From contig NZ_CP134706.1 of the NCBI RefSeq assembly GCF_038246755.1, positions 6,141,501-6,205,500 of the forward strand: DNA of 64,000 nucleotides. The letters are read 5' to 3'. Under the pieces are notes generated by a model. It had not been told where the DNA came from. It did not search any database and saw nothing but the letters and a program-made list of their open reading frames with translations. Below are positions 58,071-64,000 of the stretch, piece by piece. Within the stretch, counting starts at the first letter, position 1. Each line of letters opens with the position of its first letter. The translations under genes were made by a program, and so were the position numbers. This stretch comes from Micromonospora sp. FIMYZ51 (lineage in GTDB: Bacteria > Actinomycetota > Actinomycetes > Mycobacteriales > Micromonosporaceae).

Positions 58071-58694
58071 TCAGCCAACAGGTGTGGGGTGCCCCCGGTC
58101 GTGCTCGGCCTGCAACCGCCGCATGGCGTGCTCGACGACGGTCATCAGCACTTGCTTGACCGAGTCACGCCGTCGGGCGTCACACAACACCAGCGGCACG
58201 TCCGGTGAGATCGCCAGTGCCTCGCGGACCTCGTCCAGCTCGTACTGTGGCGCGCCGTCGAACCGGTTGAGCGCAACCACGTACGGCAGGTTGCGGTTCT
58301 CGAAGTAGTCCAGCGGGGCGAACGCGTCGGCGATCCGGCGGGTGTCCACCAGGACCGCGGCCCCCACCGCACCCCTGATGATCTCGTCCCACATGAACCA
58401 GAAGCGGGTCTGCCCCGGTGTACCGAAGAGGTACAGGATCAGATCCTGCGCCATGGTGATCCGGCCGAAGTCCATGGCGACCGTGGTGGTCTCCTTGCCC
58501 GGCACCTTCGACGGGTCGTCGATGCCGACGCCCGCCGCGGTCATCACCGCCTCGGTGGTCAGCGGCGTGATCTCGGAGATCGCGCCGACAAGCGTCGTCT
58601 TGCCGACACCGAAGCCACCCGCGACGACGATCTTCGCGGAGATGATTCCCCGGCTCTGGCGGGCCCCGGCGGGGTCATAGCTCGCGAAGTCCAC
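58071..58694 (-). CDS. Conservon small GTPase (CvnD-type)
   Basis: 207 aa, GTG start. G1 P-loop VVAGGFGVGKTTLVGAI, G3-like LFGTPGQTRFWFMWDE, G4-like VALNRFDG. This MglA-like GTPase group ends actinobacterial conservons and likely switches with nucleotide state at the membrane under the kinase. Overlaps the DUF742 gene by 20 bp. Confidence 0.93.
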   Translation of the reverse strand: MDFASYDPAGARQSRGIISAKIVVAGGFGVGKTTLVGAISEITPLTTEAVMTAAGVGIDDPSKVPGKETTTVAMDFGRITMAQDLILYLFGTPGQTRFWFMWDEIIRGAVGAAVLVDTRRIADAFAPLDYFENRNLPYVVALNRFDGAPQYELDEVREALAISPDVPLVLCDARRRDSVKQVLMTVVEHAMRRLQAEHDRGHPTPVG

Positions 58695-59037
58695 TCAGCA
58701 CCCTTCCCAGCATTTCCATCCGCTCCTCGTAACCTGTGGCGGGAGCGGCCGTCTGTAGCGTCAACAGGCCCTCGGCCACCATGTCGGCGACCAGCACCCG
58801 GGCGACACCCAGCGGCAACCGGGTGTACGCGGCGATCTCCGCCAGCGACTCGGGGCGGCCCTCGCAGACCATCGCGATGCGATGCTTGTCATGCCCGGCA
58901 AACCGCGATTCGGCGATCTGGGTCGGACTGGCCACCAGCACCGCTTCCAGGGCGATGTCCTGGCGTGGCTCGGTCCGGCCCCGGGTGACCGCGTACGGCC
59001 GCACCAGCGCACCGCGGGGGTCACGCCGCTGCTCCAT
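58675..59037 (-). CDS. DUF742 protein (CvnC-type)
   Basis: 120 aa. RPYAVTRGRTEP, AEIAAYTRLPLGVARVLVADMVAEGLL and the ending MLGRVLSGLREL define DUF742, a winged-helix-like conservon component. ATG 59037 follows GGAGGTGATCGCGC. Third gene of the kinase, roadblock, DUF742, GTPase set. Confidence 0.93.
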   Translation of the reverse strand: MEQRRDPRGALVRPYAVTRGRTEPRQDIALEAVLVASPTQIAESRFAGHDKHRIAMVCEGRPESLAEIAAYTRLPLGVARVLVADMVAEGLLTLQTAAPATGYEERMEMLGRVLSGLREL

Positions 59038-59079
59038 GCGCGATCACCTCCTCTCCCGTCCGCCGTCGTACCGCACCGG

Positions 59080-59487
59080 TCAGGACCGCACCGCGTCCCG
59101 GGGCAGCGGCACCAGCGCGGCACCGACCCGCTCCACCAGCAGGGCCATCTCGTAGCCCACCTGGCCGACGTCGCAGCTGCGCGCCGCGAGCACCGCCATC
59201 GACGAGCCGTCGCTGATGGACATCAGGAACAGGTAGCCGCTGTCCATCTCGATGACCGTCTGCAACACCCCGCCGGCGCTGAACATCCGCGCGGCGCCCT
59301 CGGTGAGGCTGACCACGCCGGACGTGATCGCGGCAAGCTGGTCTGCCCGGTCCGCCGGCAGGTCGCGGGAGGAGGCGAGCAGCAGCCCGTCCGCAGACAC
59401 CGCCACCACGTGGGCGATTCCCGCCACGCTGTCGGCGAAGTTGGTGAGCAGCCAACCCATGTCCTGCATGGCCGCTGGCCTGTTCAT
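59080..59487 (-). CDS. Roadblock/LC7 protein (CvnB-type)
   Basis: 135 aa. DMGWLLTNFADSVAGIAHVV, VSADGLLLASSRDL, VIEMDSGYLFLMSISDGSSM: a roadblock/LC7 domain. These act as GTPase-activating or scaffold partners of the CvnD GTPase. Its ATG overlaps the stop of the kinase gene. Confidence 0.94.
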   Translation of the reverse strand: MNRPAAMQDMGWLLTNFADSVAGIAHVVAVSADGLLLASSRDLPADRADQLAAITSGVVSLTEGAARMFSAGGVLQTVIEMDSGYLFLMSISDGSSMAVLAARSCDVGQVGYEMALLVERVGAALVPLPRDAVRS

Positions 59488-62400
59488 CGGCTCGTCTCCT
59501 TGGTCGAGGTGCTGTTCTGACTCGCGCCGGCCGTCCGGCCGCGCTGAACGCCGCGGTGGTACGCCGACAGCAGACCGCGTACTTCGTCCGGCGTACGGCG
59601 ACTGTGCTCACGCCCGCCACGCGGTTCGATCCCGCCGGGCACGAGTTGTGCCTGCGGCACCCGCTTGGGCAGACCCGACCGGGTGGTCCCGGCGGGAGTG
59701 GGCTCGGCCGCCCGGCTGGCCCGCGACCAACCCTCGTCGGCCGCCGTCTGCCAGGCCTCGTCCGCCGGTCCTTCGGGGTGCGCCACCGGCGGGGGCGACG
59801 GCGGCACCGACGATCCCGCGCCGGGCAGCGGGCCGTTCGCCGGAGCGGCTGGCGACGGGCTCGCCGGGGCCGGCGGCGACATCGGTGACGACGACGGCGA
59901 CGGCGGAGTGCTGGTCCCGGCGGAGGCACCAGGCGTACGGGTGGGCAGCGGGGTCCGCCCCCGGGTCGGCTCGACGGTGGGCGCCGAGCTGGCGGCAACC
60001 GGCTGCGCCGGTGGGTCGTCGAACTGGGGCCGGCTGAAGATGGCGGTCGCGTCGTTGCCGTGGGCCCGGAACCAGACCGCCTCCATCTCCCGGAAGATCG
60101 GCGCCTCGGCCTGCGGCTCCGGCGGGGCGGTGATCGGTCCGGTCGCGACCGGGACGGTGGCGGCCAGGCTGGCGCCCAGCCCGCCGAAGCCCGAGCTGTC
60201 GTAACCGGTGCCGCCGGAGTGGGGTGTGGTGTCCCCGGTGGAGCCGGCCGGTGCGCTGGCCCCGGCACCGGCGACCGGGCCGACCGGCAGCACGGGCGCG
60301 GCCGGTTCGGGGTGCTGCCGCGCCGGGGCAGCGGGTCGAGGGTCGGCTGGGCGACGGTCGGCGCACCGGCACTGAATCCGTTGGCGAAGGCCGGGGCCTG
60401 GGTGTTGGGCGCGGCGGGGTTCGCTGCCGGCTCGGTGGCCGGCCAGGGCGCGGCCGACGGCGTACCGGCCCGCCACCTGTCGCTGAGCGTGGCGGTGTTG
60501 GTACGCCCGGCCCCGCCGAACGGTTCGCTGCCGTTCAGCGGTGCCATCGGGGTCTGCTCGACCGCGAGCGGCTGACGCGGTCGGGTGATCGCCTGGTCGC
60601 GTCCCCGCAGGTTCGGCAGTACCACCGTGGCGGCGGGGAGCGTGACCTGCGCCACGGTGCCGCCCTCGACGTTGCGCCGCAGGTCGACCCGGATGCCGTA
60701 CCGGGCCGCGAGTCGGCTGACCACGGCGAGACCCATCAGCCGGAACGCCGACACGTCCACGCTGGAGGGTTCGGCCAACCGCCGGTTGAGCGAGTCCAGT
60801 TGCTCGTCGGTGAGGCCGAGACCCCGGTCCTCGATCTGGATCAGGACGTAGTCCCGGATCCGCCGGCCGTCGGCGACGACAGTGGTGTTCGGTGGGGAGA
60901 ACCGGGTGGCGTTGTCCAGCAACTCGGCCACCAGCCGGACGACGTCGTTTACCGCGTGTGCGGCCACCGAGACGTCCGTGTCGACAGTGCCGAACTCGAT
61001 CCGGTTGTAGAGCTCCACCTCGGACTGCGCGGCGCGCAGCACGTCCACAAGCAGCGCGTCGTCCCGACGTGGCACGGTCGAGTCCGCGCCCGCAAGCACG
61101 AGCAGGTTCTCGTCGTTGCGGCGCATCCGGGTGGCCAGGTGGTCGAGCTCGAAGAGCTGAGCGAGCCGCTTCGGGTCCTCCTCGCCACGCTCGATCGCGT
61201 CCAGCTCGCCGATCATGCGGTCGACCAGGTTCTGACTACGCCGGGCCAGGTTCAGGAACATCGCCGAGACGCTGCTCCGCAGGGCCGCCTGCTCGGCCGC
61301 CACCCGGACCGCCTCGCGGTGTACGACGTTGAACGCCGAGGCGACCTGACCCACCTCGTCGCGGTTGTCGAGCTTGATCGGATCCCGCACCTCGCGGACG
61401 ATCTCCTTGACACTGCCGTCGTTGACGTTGCCCATCTCCTGGAGCCGGCGCACCGCCTCGGGCAGGTCGTGGTTGGCCACCGAGAGCGCGCCCTCACGCA
61501 GCCGGCGCAGCGAGTGGTTGAGCGAGCGGGCCAGCACCACCGCCAGGGTGACCGCGATGATCAGGGTGAGCAGCACCAGCGCCGTTTCGACGATGGCCTG
61601 CCGGACCACATCCGAGCGGGCCTGTTCGGCCTGGCTGAGCAGGCGGTCCTGCAACTCGATCTCGGCCCAGCGCATCAGCTCGTTCACCGCGCCGATCGCC
61701 GCGGTGGCCTCCTGGGCGGAGATCGACGAGCGCTGGTTCACCGAGCGACTGATGTCGCTGGCGATCCGGTCGGCGAGCACCACGGCGTCGCCGGAGACGG
61801 TGCGCTCGACCAGCGCACGCTGGTCGGGGTCGGCAGCCAGCGAGAAGGCCAGCAGCGCCTCCTGCTGGCTGGTGAGCGTGGCGACGAAGACGGAGAACTG
61901 CTCGTTGTCCAGTCGGCCAGCGCTGAGCGCGGTGAACGCGACCGACTCCTCCTCGGCGACGGCCGCCTTGGCCCGGGCGAACGCGGCTACCGCTCGGCGA
62001 CTGTCCGCCAGGCGCTCCTCACCGGGCAGCTGAGCCAGCCCGTCGCCGTAGGCGACCAGATCGGCCAGGACCACGCCGTAGCGCAGGGCCGCCTCGGCCA
62101 CCTCCATCTGCTGTCGGCCGAGCACCTCCTGCCGGGTGCCGTCGAGGGTGTCCAGGTGCGCGTCGATGGCCGCCAACCGGCCGCGTACCGCAGCCGGCGG
62201 CTCATCGATCTTGGCGCGCTCGGCCCGGTACGCGTCGATCCGGTCCTGCGTCCGCCGAACCCGGAGGTTGTACGCGTCGGCCTGTTCCTGCTGCGGCTTG
62301 TCGAGGTAGGCGGCAGCCGCCATCCGCTCGGCATGCAGGTCGTTCGTCAGCGCGGAGACGTTCATGGAGAGCGCGGTGAGCGATCGGGCCTCGGTCGCGT

Positions 62401-62584
62401 CCACGGCGCCCGCACCGACCGAGACCAGGCGGACCGTGGCCAGCGCGATGACCGCGGCGACCGGAACCACCAGGATCAGTGCCAGCTTGGACCGAATCCG
62501 CACGTCCCGCAGTCGGGGCAGCCGACGGCGTCCGTTCTGCGCGGGGTCACCGCTGGCGGGCAGGGTCGTCGGTCCGGTGCTCAC
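59484..62584 (-). CDS. NIT-domain conservon sensor kinase (CvnA-type), frameshifted tail
   Basis: GTG 62584 (GGAGG upstream). TM1 at about 30-60 (KLALILVVPVAAVIALATVR), extracellular helical NIT domain (PF08376-like, nitrate/nitrite sensing) to about 310, TM2 (ALVLLTLIIAVTLAVVLA), HAMP, a helical dimer region, then HATPase (AELLDNATRFSPPNTTVV, IEDRGLGLTDEQL, GLAVVSRLAARYGI). After about residue 750 the frame is lost near 60323-60340. The conserved tail (RAHGNDATAIFSRPQFDD, SGLPKRVPQAQLVPGG, RTPDEVRGLLSAYHRGVQRG) continues in another frame to 59484, overlapping the roadblock start. One missing base explains it; without repair the original frame runs on to 59021, through the roadblock gene. Total about 1,030 aa if repaired. 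Confidence 0.88.
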
Positions 62585-63032
62585 GACATCGCCTCCGTCG
62601 GTTTCTCCACGCCTGAACCGTCGACCCGTACGGGCCAGAACGGCCGGCGCCATGCGCGGCCCGGCCGCGATTTCATCAGACGAGATCGTGTTTGGGAAGC
62701 CGCAGTGTGACAGGAAACGGTCGGAGGGCGTGCATCGAGTGATCGGAACAACTAATACCTACATTTCGGCGGTGCCCTTGATCAGGGCAGGTACCTCCAG
62801 AGTGGTCATCCGTGTCGCGAGCGTGAGCGTCGGAAAACATCTTGTTACCCCAACATGTGGGATAGGCGTCCCGAAACACCGCCGATCGCCTCGCTTGACC
62901 ACAGCGCCTGGCATTGGCAAGGTTTTGCAGGCTTCGCGCACACCGTACGGCAGGCGCACCCCGGATCTCCACTGAGGATGGTCGCGCCGCCGGTGACCGG
63001 GCCACCGCCCGTGCCGCACCAGGAGGAAACCG
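62585..63032. other. 448-bp divergent regulatory region
   Basis: No gene seen. Separates the leftward conservon from the rightward binding-protein gene. The part from 62690 to 62890 is clearly richer in A/T than its neighbours and probably carries both promoters. AGGAGG at 63021 serves the TTG start at 63033. Confidence 0.55.
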
Positions 63033-64000
63033 TTGACCCCGTTCCGCTCCGCGACCGCCACCGTGCTCGCGTCGGCCATGCTGGCCACCACCCTCACCGG
63101 CTGCCAGTTCGGCGGGCAGGAGCAGGACACCTCACCCATCGTCATCGCCGCTGACCTGGAACTGTCCGGTGCGGCGGTCGGCGCCGGCACGGCGTACCGG
63201 CAGGCGATGGAGTTGAAGATCGAGCAGCTGAACGCCTCTGGCGCGCTGAACGGCCGGTCGATCAAACTCGTGTGGAAGGACAACCGGTCCGACGCCAGCG
63301 AGTCGCTGCGCAACATCGCCGAATTCAGCAACGACCCGCAGGTGAGCGCCATCATTATGGGCGGCTGCAACGAGTGCGCGATCGGCGCGGTCCGCACCGT
63401 CAACGAGAAGCAGATTCCCACAATCGCGCTCGCCGCGGCCGACGCGGTGGCCAACCCGGTGGCGGACCGCCGCTACGTGTTCAAGCTGGCGCCCAACCCC
63501 GCCGACAACGCCGGGGCGCTCACCATCGAGCTGAGCCGACGCAGCATCGACACGGTCGGGTTGCTGCGCACCGACGACCCGTACGGGCGGGAGGGCACCG
63601 AGGCGCTGCGCCGCGAGCTCGACAAGGCGGGCATCGAGGTGCTGGCCGAGGCGACGGTCCGGGGCACCGACACCGAGGTGGACCGGCAGGTCAGCCAGCT
63701 GACCTCGACAAACCCCGAGGCGCTGGTCATCTGGACCCCGCCGGAGCAGGCCATGCTGGCCGCCACCGCGGCCCGACGGACCGACTTCGACGGCGGCCTC
63801 TACCTGGACGCACTGGCGGCGGGGGACCTCTTCCTCGGCCCCTCGGCCCGGGCCGCCGAACGATCGACCCTGATCTTCACCCAGACGATGGTGATCGACG
63901 ACGTCATCGCCACCACGCCCGCGAAGGCCGCCCGTCGGCAGTGGTTCCAGGACTACACCGCCCGCTTCGGCGGCTACCACGGTTCGTCGTCCTTCGCCGC
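63033..64000 (+). CDS. Branched-chain-amino-acid-type ABC substrate-binding lipoprotein (partial)
   Basis: At least 322 aa; it runs off the right edge with no stop. TTG at 63033, 7 nt after AGGAGGA, gives a lipoprotein signal (SAMLATTLTGCQFGG, lipobox LTGC). The mature part is a type 1 periplasmic binding fold: SPIVIAADLELSGAAVGAGT, IMGGCNECAIGAVRTVNEKQ, VGLLRTDDPYGREG, EALVIWTPPEQAMLAA. The Leu/Ile/Val-binding superfamily also takes urea, amides and other solutes, so the ligand is open. Transport partners would lie beyond the window. Confidence 0.85.
   Translation, partial: MTPFRSATATVLASAMLATTLTGCQFGGQEQDTSPIVIAADLELSGAAVGAGTAYRQAMELKIEQLNASGALNGRSIKLVWKDNRSDASESLRNIAEFSNDPQVSAIIMGGCNECAIGAVRTVNEKQIPTIALAAADAVANPVADRRYVFKLAPNPADNAGALTIELSRRSIDTVGLLRTDDPYGREGTEALRRELDKAGIEVLAEATVRGTDTEVDRQVSQLTSTNPEALVIWTPPEQAMLAATAARRTDFDGGLYLDALAAGDLFLGPSARAAERSTLIFTQTMVIDDVIATTPAKAARRQWFQDYTARFGGYHGSSSFA

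Noticed and set aside
60224..62710. Long plus-strand frame of over 800 codons opposite the conservon kinase
   Set aside because: Shadow of a GC-rich gene: Arg/Gly/His/Val-rich, no domain, and the minus-strand kinase motifs are unmistakable.

Overview
The window is high-GC DNA with dense, often overlapping genes and frequent GTG starts. The gene content fits a mycelial actinomycete, most likely Micromonosporaceae (Micromonospora-like). Supporting markers are a WhiB-family regulator, a BldM-like regulator, a conservon (sensor kinase, roadblock, DUF742, GTPase), a NnaR-type HemD/DNA-binding fusion, an LCP cell-wall enzyme, DUF5319 and CIRCE-controlled groESL. The gene order guaA, choD-like, guaB3, guaB, DUF5319, whiB, groEL, groES, tsaD, rimI, tsaB, tsaE, alr, nnr, glmS, glmM, rpsI, rplM follows the Mycobacterium tuberculosis Rv3396c-Rv3443c backbone as I recall it, with accessory genes inserted. 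No rRNA, tRNA, CRISPR, transposase or phage gene was seen.

Layout. 0-2.8 kb: two paralogous double-Nudix proteins and a PspC protein. 2.8-12.4 kb: purine genes guaA, guaB3 and guaB, with a choD-like GMC oxidase, an LCP protein, an M1 metallopeptidase lipoprotein and DUF5319. 12.5-18.2 kb: a BldM-like regulator, WhiB, a membrane sulfite-oxidase-type molybdoenzyme, and groES-groEL behind two CIRCE operators. 18.3-27.4 kb: a THUMP-like methyltransferase, YbaK, a xylose-type ABC operon with its ROK regulator, DUF4142 and CopC-CopD. 27.5-37.2 kb: the t6A/RimI cluster (tsaD, rimI, tsaB, tsaE) interrupted by a GH11 xylanase and ung, then a hydrolase, alr, a frameshifted nnr and acpS. 37.4-46.8 kb: an EspC-like/DUF1023 pair, glmS, an aminotransferase, a PadR regulator, a repeat-rich gene-free stretch, glmM, rpsI and rplM. 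47-57 kb: nitrate/nitrite assimilation (narK, nasA, a diaphorase, nirB, nirD, nnaR) with a MazEF-like toxin pair beside it. 57-64 kb: a secreted double ferritin-like protein, a nitrate-sensor-type conservon, and the start of a substrate-binding lipoprotein that runs off the window.

How the genes work together. The secreted xylanase (30.3 kb) and the xylose importer (20.4 kb) form a plausible xylan-use set. NarK, NasA, the diaphorase, NirB and NirD would take nitrate to ammonium. NnaR and a GlnR-like box in front of nasA suggest nitrogen control, and the nearby conservon kinase has a NIT (nitrate/nitrite sensing) type domain.

Most notable: a 53-bp GC-palindromic element is present three times, twice inside genes in different reading frames and once supplying part of the glmM stop codon, always in the same sense as the host gene. 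A second repeat family consists of GATCATG-armed hairpins in four intergenic gaps. Short tandem repeats sit at many gene 3' ends. An 80-bp tandem duplication appears to have split a tsaB-rimI ATGA junction. Two genes, nnr and the conservon kinase, carry single-base frameshifts in the sequence as given.
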